IMG/VR virus record: IMGVR_UViG_3300010400_000012
Coordinates: 1 to 46,667 of that record
Reading direction: 5' to 3' (one strand)
Source: a virus
DNA length: 46,667 nucleotides
This document shows positions 7,691 through 13,605 of the stretch, piece by piece. Under the pieces are notes generated by a model that worked only from the letters and a program-made list of their open reading frames with translations, was not told where the DNA came from and ran no database searches. Positions within the stretch are counted from its first letter, which is position 1. The number at the start of each line of letters is the position of its first letter. A program made the translations under genes and the position numbers.

Positions 7691-7849
7691 GGACGACCTT
7701 TCGAAACTGGGCGCGATGGGTGGCCGAACGCGGACGTCAGAGAGAGCGTACACCGTCGGCTCGACAAATAGCTACAGCAGGCAATCCCCATTCGGATAAC
7801 CGCCGTAGCGTATCTGCGCGAAAGTGCACGAAGATTCCTAGATCGGCCG

Positions 7850-7865
7850 TATCCTATACAGGGTT
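7850..7865. promoter_or_regulatory. operator-like site upstream of the second XRE regulator
   Basis: TATCCTATACAGGGTT matches 12 of 16 bases of the perfect inverted repeat TATCCTAATCAGGATA at 11646-11661 in front of the paralogous repressor. It lies about 45 bases before the start codon at 7910. Inference: the two related regulators recognise related operators. Confidence 0.45.
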
Positions 7866-7892
7866 CAAAAATCTAGCCAGTTGCCCCACCGA

Positions 7893-7898
7893 TATACT
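7893..7898 (+). promoter_or_regulatory. -10 element of the second XRE regulator
   Basis: TATACT (5 of 6 to TATAAT) ends 11 bases before the ATG at 7910, and no ribosome site precedes that ATG. Transcription would start about at or just before the start codon, so the mRNA may be leaderless, as phage repressor mRNAs often are. No good -35 box is visible. Confidence 0.4.
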
Positions 7899-7909
7899 CG
7901 GTGACGGCG

Positions 7910-8395
7910 ATGGAATGGAAGCACATCCGAGCGACCTACGAACGCGCCTTCAAGGACGCTAGGAAGCGCGGGGCGACACAGGCGAAGGTCGCGAAGGCTG
8001 GCGGCGTCGGCCAAAACGATATCTCGCGACTCCTGAACTCAGACGACGCCTCGCTCGGCCCGCAGGTTCTGACATTCGTAAAGGCGGTCGAAGGATTACA
8101 AAACTGGACCGGCATGCCAGTCTCGATGTTTTTCGCCCAAATCGAACGATCACAGAATTCGCCATTGAAACCCGGGGCGACACAAGGGCACAATTTGGCA
8201 CCCCAAGAACAGGTACCACATGGCCTCGGTGTTCCCATTCAGGCGCCGGACGACGAAGAAGCGTGGTCGAAAGTCGGGCATGCCATTGGGCGAGCCATCG
8301 TCCGCGAAGTCCGCCTGGCTCAGTCTCGCGAACAAGCTCCAAATCCTGGCGCTCGAAGAAGCGGGCGTCGTATACGCACTGGAAAGCATCGTTGA
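7910..8395 (+). CDS. XRE-family regulator, paralog of the main repressor
   Basis: 161 residues. The first 75 residues align with the protein encoded at 11012-11635: both begin M-E/D-W..IR..Y, then share DARxxGxTQ.xVAKAG, QN.ISxLL, GP.V.TF.KAV.GL and S.FFA.IE. This is a helix-turn-helix of the Cro/CI type. The C-terminal half is different and has no cleavage domain of the LexA/CI type. The ATG at 7910 is preferred over the GTG at 7901 because the paralog starts at the same place. It could be a second repressor, an immunity modulator or an antirepressor. Confidence 0.75.
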   Translation: MEWKHIRATYERAFKDARKRGATQAKVAKAGGVGQNDISRLLNSDDASLGPQVLTFVKAVEGLQNWTGMPVSMFFAQIERSQNSPLKPGATQGHNLAPQEQVPHGLGVPIQAPDDEEAWSKVGHAIGRAIVREVRLAQSREQAPNPGARRSGRRIRTGKHR

Positions 8396-8441
8396 CGGCG
8401 CACTCGACGAACTACGCAAGAAGCGCGAATTGAACCCCTGA
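8220..8441 (+). CDS. possible overlapping small protein
   Basis: 73 residues in a second frame, overlapping the last 176 bases of the XRE gene. The C-terminal half reads as an amphipathic helix (LQILALEEAGVVYALESI, then LDELRKKREL) and looks more protein-like than the XRE frame at the same place, which ends in a run of Arg, Gly and Ser. Either this is a true overlapping gene, or the XRE gene has shifted frame near 8300 and lost its original tail. The ribosome site is weak. Confidence 0.4.
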   Translation: MASVFPFRRRTTKKRGRKSGMPLGEPSSAKSAWLSLANKLQILALEEAGVVYALESIVDGALDELRKKRELNP

Positions 8442-8453
8442 CCCCCCCATGTG

Positions 8454-8756
8454 TCAGCGATCGCTGGCGATCGCTTTCCGCCATTCCTCGGCCCACTGAA
8501 TCGCGAGCTCGCGCGGCGGCCGCGTCGGATCCATTCGCCGGTCGAACCGCCGGCCGATCTCGAGCACCTCGTTTCGGAAGAACTGCGCTTCGACGCCGTA
8601 GACGGCGCCGTGGTCACGGAGCTCGCAGCGCCAGCGCGAATGATCACGCTCGCGATAGAACTCGAAGAGGAGCTCGCCGGGCTGCGGTTGCCGCACCGGC
8701 GCAGCCGACGCGTTGTGCGTGAGGGCAGCCTGGTCCTTCGGCGAGGTGTCGCTCAT
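8454..8756 (-). CDS. hypothetical protein next to attP
   Basis: 100 residues, leftward, starting at the ATG at 8756 (a second ATG lies at 8765). Residues 25-100 look folded: GELLFEFYRERDHSRWRCEL, VYGVEAQFFRNEVLEIGRRF, AIQWAEEWRK. It sits on the opposite side of attP from the integrase, so in a prophage it would lie at the far end of the element. No family recognised. Confidence 0.65.
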   Translation of the reverse strand: MSDTSPKDQAALTHNASAAPVRQPQPGELLFEFYRERDHSRWRCELRDHGAVYGVEAQFFRNEVLEIGRRFDRRMDPTRPPRELAIQWAEEWRKAIASDR

Positions 8757-8772
8757 CCGGTCCACGCTCCGG

Positions 8773-8790
8773 ATCGCTCGCGCGAGCGAT
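8773..8790. repeat. 18-bp perfect palindrome
   Basis: ATCGCTCGCGCGAGCGAT reads identically on both strands. It lies just upstream of the leftward gene at 8454-8756 and could be an operator for it or a structural element of attP. No U-tract follows on either strand. Confidence 0.6.
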
Positions 8791-8806
8791 GACTGCCCCA
8801 GAGCCT

Positions 8807-8828
8807 GGTAACTTTTCTGGTAACTTTT
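8807..8828. promoter_or_regulatory. integrase arm-site pair, left
   Basis: Two direct copies of GGTAACTTTT at 8807-8816 and 8819-8828 (12-bp spacing). The same pair, with the same spacing and orientation, occurs at 9038-9059 on the other side of the tRNA-like core. This is the arrangement of arm-type binding sites of lambda-class integrases. Confidence 0.7.
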
Positions 8829-8861
8829 GTGACCGTCGAACGGTCCTTTGTGGGCACGAAT

Positions 8862-8892
8862 GGGCCCGCCGCGATCTGTGGCTGGCGGGCCC
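8862..8892. repeat. strong GC-rich hairpin in attP
   Basis: GGGCCCGCC (8862-8870) pairs with GGCGGGCCC (8884-8892), a 9-bp stem with a 13-base loop. No T-run follows, so it is not a standard terminator. It lies between the left arm sites and the core. A smaller hairpin (GACCGT/ACGGTC) sits at 8831-8845. Confidence 0.6.
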
Positions 8893-8943
8893 GGCGAGAT
8901 GATTTTCTGAGCAATTCAGCCAATGTTTACGTGCTTTGATGAG

Positions 8944-8988
8944 TGGAGCGGGCTACGGGGATCGAACCCGTGTCCGAGGCTTGGGAAG
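8944..8988 (-). other. attP: attP core: 3' half of a tRNA-Gly(CCC) gene
   Basis: Read leftward, this gives anticodon loop TTCCCAA, a T-arm ACGGG-TTCGATC-CCCGT, acceptor strand AGCCCGC, T and CCA: the 3' half of a glycine tRNA. Upstream of the anticodon loop the pairing partner is lost, so it is not a full tRNA gene. It abuts the integrase stop codon (8990-8992). Tyrosine integrases commonly use this part of tRNA genes as crossover core, and the copied half restores the host tRNA after integration. The host attB should be a tRNA-Gly(CCC) gene. Confidence 0.85.
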
Positions 8989-8989
8989 C

Positions 8990-10123
8990 TTATGCCCCGC
9001 GCCGGAACCGCTTATCGTGCAACACTTTCGAGACGCTGGTAACTTTTGGGGTAACTTTTGGGACCGGCGGCGGTACCGCCCGCGCCGCGCTGACCGCGTC
9101 CACGGCCGCTCGATCCACCTCCGCGTGGGCGCCGAGCGCGTACTGCGCCGTCGCCCTCGAGCCGGGCGCGTGATTCAGCATCCGGCCGACGGTCGCCAGG
9201 TCTCCCTTCACGCGATACGTATCGGCGCCGATGCTGTGGCGCATCGAGTAAAGATGGACCGGCGTGTCGGGTCCATCAATGCGGCGCGCGGCCCGCTTGA
9301 ATGAATGGCTGATCGCTTCTGGCTTGAAGGGCGGCATTCCGGCGGCGATGTAGGCATCGAAGCCTGCCTCGCCTTCCGCTGACAGCGGCGTCCACTTCGC
9401 GGTGACACCTTTGCCCTTCTCGCTCGCCGGCCACAAGAACTCGCGGCGACCGTCCACGCCGACTCTGAAGTGGCGCAGCTTCACCTTCAGCAAGTCCACC
9501 GCACGGAGACCGACGGCGATAATGACGCCGCAGGCGAGCTTCGCGGCCGATGATTGCGTGATGCCCTTCTTCACATACCGGACGGCCGGCATTGCATCGA
9601 CGATCGCGCGCAGCGTGGCGAACGGTACCGAATGGTCCGCCGGGATCCACGACTTCGGGCACGTCGTTTCTTTGACGGGGTTGGCTGCACCCGGGCCATC
9701 GAGCACGGTGAAGAGCGAGACCAGCGCCGCGCGCCGGTGGTAGACGGTCGGTTCCGCGAATAGCTTCAGCCAGCCCTGGATGACCGCTTCGATCTCGTCC
9801 TTCTCGATACTCGAGCGCGGCCGGTCACGGCCAAGGGCCTCGAGCCAGAGTTCGAGATAGGCACGGAGATGCCCGACGTACTTCTGTGCCGCGATTTCCG
9901 GCTTCGCGAGAAACGTCTCGACGTCCGCCGCGAATGACCCGGCCGCGCGCGGCCGGCGCTTGCCGTACTTTCCCACCTGGAGCTCGCGCCACGCTTGCAT
10001 CTTGGCGGGCGTGGCGTCGAGGTCAAACGTTGTGCTCTTCAACCCGCCTGGGCCTGGATGGACGCGGACAAATACGCGGCGCTTATTCCCGCGGCGAGTG
10101 ACACCTGTTAGCCTACGAGCCAT
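8990..10123 (-). CDS. int: tyrosine integrase
   Basis: 377 residues. AAGGAG lies upstream of the ATG at 10123. Residues 1-60 form a basic N-terminal arm-binding region, and about 65-145 a SAM-like core-binding domain. The catalytic domain follows with Arg207 (GLRAVDLLKVK), a Lys pair near 236-238, Arg295 (LYSMRHS, with Tyr in place of the usual first His), His318 (GRMLNH) and the nucleophile Tyr328 (TAQYALG). It cuts and joins DNA through a 3'-phosphotyrosine to integrate the phage at a tRNA-Gly gene. The last codons contain two arm-type repeats, and the stop abuts the attP core. It is the last gene of the leftward lysogeny operon. Confidence 0.95.
   Translation of the reverse strand: MARRLTGVTRRGNKRRVFVRVHPGPGGLKSTTFDLDATPAKMQAWRELQVGKYGKRRPRAAGSFAADVETFLAKPEIAAQKYVGHLRAYLELWLEALGRDRPRSSIEKDEIEAVIQGWLKLFAEPTVYHRRAALVSLFTVLDGPGAANPVKETTCPKSWIPADHSVPFATLRAIVDAMPAVRYVKKGITQSSAAKLACGVIIAVGLRAVDLLKVKLRHFRVGVDGRREFLWPASEKGKGVTAKWTPLSAEGEAGFDAYIAAGMPPFKPEAISHSFKRAARRIDGPDTPVHLYSMRHSIGADTYRVKGDLATVGRMLNHAPGSRATAQYALGAHAEVDRAAVDAVSAARAVPPPVPKVTPKVTSVSKVLHDKRFRRGA
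9038..9059. promoter_or_regulatory. integrase arm-site pair, right (inside int)
   Basis: GGTAACTTTT at 9038-9047 and 9050-9059, spaced 12 bp like the pair at 8807-8828. It lies inside the integrase gene, where it encodes the repeated tripeptide KVT (PKVTPKVTSV). The coding sequence thus also serves as part of attP. Confidence 0.65.
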
Positions 10124-10138
10124 CGTTTCACTCCTTCG

Positions 10139-10438
10139 TCATCCAAGCGTGATCTTCGCCGGTGGGTTGTCTTGAGGGCTCAATGCCGTCAGATAGTCGG
10201 ATAGCCACTGCTCGTAGCGTCTGACTTCTCGTCCCATCTCCTCGGTGATCGCCCGTTCGTATTCCTCCTGGCTGATGATGCCTTTCTCCAAGAGCAATCG
10301 GACGAGCGCGGCGTGGTCGCACATCGCGGAATTCACGCCGACCCGCAAATGCTTCGGCGATGTCTCGCTCGCGTCGTAGTTCATTTTCATGGCCACGCCT
10401 GACTGCATCGCGTGCGCCCTCTTCGTGTAGTCGCTCAT
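10139..10438 (-). CDS. hypothetical protein of the lysogeny operon
   Basis: 99 residues from the ATG at 10438, with GGAGG upstream. Residues 40-95 are helical: CDHAALVRLLLEKGIISQEE, then YERAITEEMGREVRRYEQWL. The LLLEKGIIS.EEY pattern occurs in many small phage and prophage proteins of unknown function. It lies 15 bases upstream of integrase and is probably co-transcribed. Confidence 0.75.
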   Translation of the reverse strand: MSDYTKRAHAMQSGVAMKMNYDASETSPKHLRVGVNSAMCDHAALVRLLLEKGIISQEEYERAITEEMGREVRRYEQWLSDYLTALSPQDNPPAKITLG

Positions 10439-10452
10439 AGATGTGCCCTCCT

Positions 10453-10740
10453 TCATTCGTCCACGTTCATTGGAAAGATCACGACCGGTGTATGTATCAG
10501 GTGGAGTTCGTTGCGGTGTGTCACGCGTCGTTTGAAGACGGTGCCCATCACGACCTCGGATGTGTCGACGAGTGCGTCCGAAATTCGGAGGCCGACGAGC
10601 AGCACTTCGAACTCCGCACACGTCCCCTTCAAACCCATATCCTTCGCGGACCATCGGTACTTCTGCGTCTGGAGCCGTTCGGGCGGGATGTTTAGCTTCC
10701 CGCGTGGGTCTTCGTTCGCCCATTCATTGATGGCCATCAC
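10453..10740 (-). CDS. hypothetical protein of the lysogeny operon
   Basis: 95 residues. Its ATG at 10740 overlaps the stop of the upstream gene (ATGA read leftward), and GAGG precedes it. It reads as a mixed alpha/beta protein (FEVLLVGLRISDALVDTSEV, VFKRRVTHRNELHLIHTPVV) without Cys motifs or membrane segments. Function unknown. Confidence 0.65.
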   Translation of the reverse strand: MMAINEWANEDPRGKLNIPPERLQTQKYRWSAKDMGLKGTCAEFEVLLVGLRISDALVDTSEVVMGTVFKRRVTHRNELHLIHTPVVIFPMNVDE

Positions 10741-10907
10741 CGCCTCGGGTTGCCGCGATCGCAGAGTGCGCAGACGCCGCTCTCGGTCAGCAATTCGTCG
10801 CAGTCGTGACCCGCGCCGGCCGCCACCAGCTCCCGGAGCTCGGCAAGCATATCGGCCGTGATGCGGCTGAGCGGCCCCAGATCCGGATTGTGATCAGTGT
10901 TCGCCAT
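10737..10907 (-). CDS. small Cys-containing protein
   Basis: 56 residues from the ATG at 10907, with AAAGGG upstream. A helix (SRITADMLAELRELVAAG) precedes HDCDELLTESGVCALC, where His and three Cys could bind zinc. Coupled to the next gene by a four-base overlap. A longer upstream start is possible but would begin with a low-complexity Arg-rich run. Confidence 0.6.
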   Translation of the reverse strand: MANTDHNPDLGPLSRITADMLAELRELVAAGAGHDCDELLTESGVCALCDRGNPRR

Positions 10908-11011
10908 CGGTGCCCTTTGCTTTTCGAGTGAGCCAGAACCAGTCGGAGTTGCGCGGGTCGCGTTCAGCCTTACAGGGCCTCGGCCTTGCCCACCGCGTCG
11001 ACGCCGTGAGG

Positions 11012-11635
11012 TCAAGCAGTCTTGCGAGACCGACGATGAGCACGCGCGCGTGATGTGGGCGCTCCAGAATCAGCTGCTCCATTCGCGTCGCGACGTTTTT
11101 CCAGATGATCAGTAAGGCGTTCGAGTCGATGAGCGAGGACGTCAATGCGCGATCCGACAGCCGCCTCGAACTGCTGCATATCGAATCGGTCGACGGTGGA
11201 GATGTGGTTGTTGATGACGCCTGATGGTGAGCCTGAAACGGAAGTAGCGCCATGCGGCCTCCTGTGCGTGGCACCCGGCGACGCATGTGCGCCGAGTGCC
11301 AGCGACGACGACGACAACGTAGGTTGCGACGACGAGGCGATGGCTTCGAGTGCCAGCTCCAGGTCCACGATGCGATCGAGGATCGGTCTGTCTGTTGGCG
11401 GCGCGGCGGCGTGTTCGATCTCGGCGAAGAACACCGAGACCTCTTTGCCGAGGCCCTTCACGGCTTTGATGAACGTCTCCACGGACGGCCCGAGATTGTG
11501 GTTGGCCAGCAGCTTCGAGATCGCATTCTGGCCGCTGAGGTCGCCGGCCTTCGCGACCGATTCCTGCGTGACGCCGGCCCGCCGCGCGTCGGCGAGCAAC
11601 CGGGCGTAATGACTCCGAATCAGCTCCCAATCCAC
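11012..11635 (-). CDS. XRE-family repressor (main lysogeny regulator candidate)
   Basis: 207 residues from the GTG at 11635. The first 75 residues are an XRE helix-turn-helix (GVTQESVAKAG, QNAISKLLANH) closely matching the regulator at 7910-8395. A low-complexity Ser/Ala/His/Pro linker follows, then a helical C-terminus (DMQQFEAAVGSRIDVLAHRL...DHLEKRRD) that may dimerise. There is no Ser-Lys self-cleavage domain. It is divergent from a Cro-like gene at 11768 and heads the leftward operon ending in int, the expected place of a CI-type repressor. A perfect inverted repeat overlaps its -10 box, consistent with self-control. Confidence 0.8.
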   Translation of the reverse strand: MDWELIRSHYARLLADARRAGVTQESVAKAGDLSGQNAISKLLANHNLGPSVETFIKAVKGLGKEVSVFFAEIEHAAAPPTDRPILDRIVDLELALEAIASSSQPTLSSSSLALGAHASPGATHRRPHGATSVSGSPSGVINNHISTVDRFDMQQFEAAVGSRIDVLAHRLERLTDHLEKRRDANGAADSGAPTSRARAHRRSRKTA

Positions 11636-11641
11636 GGGCGC

Positions 11642-11647
11642 AATATA
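11642..11647 (-). promoter_or_regulatory. repressor promoter -10
   Basis: Read leftward this is TATATT (5 of 6), with TTGCGA about 18 bases upstream as a weak -35. It is only six bases before the GTG start and no ribosome site is present, so the repressor mRNA is probably leaderless. Confidence 0.45.
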
Positions 11648-11661
11648 TCCTAATCAGGATA
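11646..11661. promoter_or_regulatory. operator: perfect inverted repeat
   Basis: TATCCT-AATC-AGGATA, six-base arms and a four-base spacer, overlapping the repressor -10. A 12 of 16 match lies at 7850-7865 before the paralogous regulator. Confidence 0.65.
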
Positions 11662-11726
11662 GACTTCGCAATTTCAGAATTCGCCTACGCCTGACAGGCC
11701 AAATCTCTTAGGGATTTTACACATCC

Positions 11727-11757
11727 TTGACAGATTATCCCTTTAGGGAAGTAGCAT
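11727..11757 (+). promoter_or_regulatory. early rightward promoter
   Basis: A consensus -35 TTGACA at 11727-11732 and a weaker -10 TAGCAT at 11752-11757 with a long 19-base spacer. Transcription would begin close to the ATG at 11768, which has no ribosome site. It would drive the whole early operon. Confidence 0.5.
11738..11749. promoter_or_regulatory. operator-like inverted repeat in the early promoter
   Basis: TCCCT-TT-AGGGA lies between the -35 and -10 of the early promoter. Its half TTAGGGA recurs at 11708-11714, 35 bases upstream. It differs from the operator at 11646, so it may be the site of the Cro-like protein. Confidence 0.45.
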
Positions 11758-11767
11758 CCGTCTTCAC

Positions 11768-12007
11768 ATGAAGGCTATCTATCTCGTCACTAAACGCGAG
11801 CGCCTCGGCCTGACCCAGGCGCAGCTCGCCGCCAAGAGTGGCGTCTCGCAGAACAACATCAGCCGGCTGGAGAACGGCACGACGACGAACCCCGGCGCCG
11901 CCATTCTGCTGGCATTGGCGACGGCCGTCGCCGTCGACCCGCGCGCGCTGCGCTTCGGGCCCGACCCACGGCGACGGATTCGCCGCAAAGCCCGGGCGGC
12001 GGCATGA
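11768..12007 (+). CDS. Cro-like XRE regulator
   Basis: 79 residues. A compact helix-turn-helix fills residues 6-62: RERLGLTQAQLAAKSGVSQ and NNISRLENGTT, with a helix of the AILLALATAVAV type. A basic tail (RRRIRRKARAAA) ends it. The single-domain size, divergent orientation to the repressor and first place in the early operon match Cro. It probably shuts off the repressor or early promoter. The ATG is expected to be leaderless. Confidence 0.8.
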   Translation: MKAIYLVTKRERLGLTQAQLAAKSGVSQNNISRLENGTTTNPGAAILLALATAVAVDPRALRFGPDPRRRIRRKARAAA

Positions 12008-12228
12008 GCGAGTCGCGCTGCTACACGGTCCCGGAGCTGCTCAAGAAGCTCCAGATGTCGAAGACCACCTTCACCACGCTGAAGCGGAAGGGGAAGTTGC
12101 CGTTCCTCGAGGAGCTCCGGCCACGCCTCGGCCGGCGAGTGCGCTATCGCGCCGACCTGGTGGACCGGTATCTGAACGGCGAGTGGAACCGGCAGCCGCT
12201 CTCGATCGCGCGGCGCGCTGCTCGGTAG
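12004..12228 (+). CDS. excisionase-like / MerR-type helix-turn-helix protein
   Basis: 74 residues. ATGA overlap with the Cro-like gene. It starts CYTVPELLKKLQMSKTTFTT, the winged-helix DNA-binding pattern of HTH_17 and excisionases, followed by the RVRYRADLVDRYL motif typical of the wing and last helix. It could be the directionality factor for the integrase or an early-gene regulator. Position in the early operon, not beside int, leaves both possible. Confidence 0.7.
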   Translation: MSESRCYTVPELLKKLQMSKTTFTTLKRKGKLPFLEELRPRLGRRVRYRADLVDRYLNGEWNRQPLSIARRAAR

Positions 12229-12230
12229 GA

Positions 12231-12259
12231 AAACGAAGGCCCGCGCTAGCACGCGGGCC
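12231..12259 (-). terminator. leftward Rho-independent terminator candidate
   Basis: Read leftward: an 8-bp GC stem GGCCCGCG/CGCGGGCC (12238-12259, six-base loop) followed by TTCGTTTT. On the rightward strand no T-run follows. It would stop antisense transcripts before they enter the immunity region while letting the early operon through. Confidence 0.45.
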
Positions 12260-12285
12260 GCAGCATCAGCGAAGTGGAGGCTCGC

Positions 12286-12702
12286 ATGACACCGACTGAC
12301 AGCAGCGTAACACAACCAAACGAGACGACCGACCCGCGGCGCGCGTACGTGAACGGGCTTCGTCAACTCGCGGCGTTCATCGAACAGCATCCGGACCTGC
12401 CGTGTCCAGGCCAGGAGAATCATTTGATCCCTGCCGGCAGTAAGGCGCGGCTGGTCGCCATCATGCGCGCGGCGCCAAGTGTGCGTTGGGAGAAGGACTT
12501 CAACGGCGGCGATTACTTCTCGATCAAGACGACGTTCGACGGCGGCCACGTCTACGACGTGTACGTTGAGCGCGGGGAAATCTGCCGCAAGGTGATCACC
12601 GGCCGGCGGATCGAACCGGCGAAGCCTGAACACGAGGTCGAAGAGTTCGAGTGGGTGTGCGACGAACCGCTGCTCGCGACCAAGCCTGAGCTCGAGGGCT
12701 GA
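12286..12702 (+). CDS. hypothetical early protein
   Basis: 138 residues with GGAGG 6 bases before the ATG. The first 45 residues contain RAYVNGLRQLAAFIEQHPDL, a helix-plus-HPD pattern that recurs in small actinophage and prophage proteins. The rest is beta-rich (YFSIKTTFDGGHVYDVYVER) and ends acidic. Cytoplasmic. No function assigned. Confidence 0.75.
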   Translation: MTPTDSSVTQPNETTDPRRAYVNGLRQLAAFIEQHPDLPCPGQENHLIPAGSKARLVAIMRAAPSVRWEKDFNGGDYFSIKTTFDGGHVYDVYVERGEICRKVITGRRIEPAKPEHEVEEFEWVCDEPLLATKPELEG

Positions 12703-12703
12703 G

Positions 12704-12958
12704 ATGGCCCTCGCCTTCGCCTTCACCCTGCAACCGCCGATCGAGATCCCCACGATCGACGTGGCCGACATCGGCGTCGTCGCGATCGTCGGCGTGCTGG
12801 TCGGCATCGCGCTGGCCCTGGCGTTCCTCGGCGGGGCGCGAAAGTTCACCGTCGACGAACCAGACCCAAAGCCGGACGCCGATTTGGACGACAGCCGCTG
12901 CCGATCTGACGCGGTACGGCGTGCCCACCTGGAGCTCCATTCCCGGGTGAAGAGGTAA
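12704..12958 (+). CDS. small membrane protein
   Basis: 84 residues, starting one base after the preceding stop. The N-terminus is amphipathic, then residues about 22-43 form one membrane segment (IGVVAIVGVLVGIALALAFLGG), and the C-terminal half is charged and soluble. One of three single-span proteins tucked between recombination genes (with 14490-14582 and 16515-16670). Function unknown. Confidence 0.6.
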   Translation: MALAFAFTLQPPIEIPTIDVADIGVVAIVGVLVGIALALAFLGGARKFTVDEPDPKPDADLDDSRCRSDAVRRAHLELHSRVKR

Positions 12959-12964
12959 GCCGCC

Positions 12965-13603
12965 ATGGCCACCACAAAGCGCCCAGGCCTCCCGTACGTC
13001 TGGGTCACCTGGCTCACGAAGATTCTCGCCGGCGAAGGCCAGTGCCTCTATCAGCCATGGCTGAAGGCGCATTTTCGGTACGACAAGCGGCCGGATACCA
13101 CTTTCAATCTCGCGGCCTGGACGACGGAGCACGATGCGCTCGTCCAGACGCGCGCCGCGGAGCTCCGTCTCGAGGGCTGGGTGGTCACCCTCGAGCGGCA
13201 GAACGCGTTTCAACTCTTCGGCAAGAGCGCCATCCTCGCCGGCCAGCCGGATATCGTCGCCGTGCGCCCTGGCGAGACGCTCGTCGTCGACGGGAAAACG
13301 GGGCAGCAGCGGCACAGCGATCTCTGGCAGGTCCTCGTCTACATGGTCGTGCTGCCGCGCTGCCGGGAGAGCCTGACAAATATCCGCGGCGAGGTCTGTT
13401 ACAAGAGCCATCGGGTCCCCGTCGAGCGTGAGGAGCTCACGCCGGCGCGGGCCGAGGCGATCTACAAGCTCCTGCGCACGATCGCCGGCGAGCGGCTAGC
13501 GACCACGCCGAGTCAGAAGGAATGCGGCTTCTGCGATGTCGCGGACTGCGCCGATCGGTTCGTTGAGAGCGAGGCCGGGCGCGCCATGGCGACGGAGTTC
13601 TAA
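12965..13603 (+). CDS. Cas4-like PD-(D/E)XK nuclease with iron-sulfur cysteines
   Basis: 212 residues. A nuclease core is visible in GQPDIVAVRPGETLVVDGKTG (metal-binding Asp, then D-x-K) followed by the Q-rich helix QQRHSDLWQVLVYMV. Four cysteines fit the Cas4/AddB iron-sulfur pattern: Cys27 (GQCLYQPWLKAHF), and Cys187, Cys190 and Cys195 (ECGFCDVADC). Such nucleases resect DNA ends 5' to 3'. There is no CRISPR array or other cas gene, so it most likely works in phage recombination with the RecE-like enzyme next door. Confidence 0.8.
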   Translation: MATTKRPGLPYVWVTWLTKILAGEGQCLYQPWLKAHFRYDKRPDTTFNLAAWTTEHDALVQTRAAELRLEGWVVTLERQNAFQLFGKSAILAGQPDIVAVRPGETLVVDGKTGQQRHSDLWQVLVYMVVLPRCRESLTNIRGEVCYKSHRVPVEREELTPARAEAIYKLLRTIAGERLATTPSQKECGFCDVADCADRFVESEAGRAMATEF

Positions 13604-13605
13604 CC

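Noticed and set aside
8944-8988. A complete tRNA gene
   Set aside because: Only the anticodon loop to CCA part is present. The 5' anticodon stem does not pair and no D-arm or acceptor 5' strand precedes it.
8807-9059. CRISPR array from the four GGTAACTTTT repeats
   Set aside because: Repeats are 10 bp, in two pairs with 2-bp spacers, and flank a tRNA core. No CRISPR-length spacers or cas operon are present. The Cas4-like gene alone is a common phage nuclease.
8943-9173. Rightward frame of 76 codons across attP and the integrase end
   Set aside because: It is antisense to the integrase C-terminus and its content is fixed by the tRNA-like core and arm repeats. No ribosome site.
12238-12259. 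Rightward terminator in the early operon
   Set aside because: The 8-bp stem is not followed by a T-run on the rightward strand, and the early operon must continue through. On the leftward strand it is followed by TTCGTTTT, so it is listed in that direction.
11779-13017. Leftward 412-codon frame opposite the Cro-like, excisionase-like and 12286 genes
   Set aside because: It is antisense to four well-supported rightward genes. The composition (Arg/Ala/Pro/Val) is what a GC-rich antisense frame gives, and no ribosome site precedes it.
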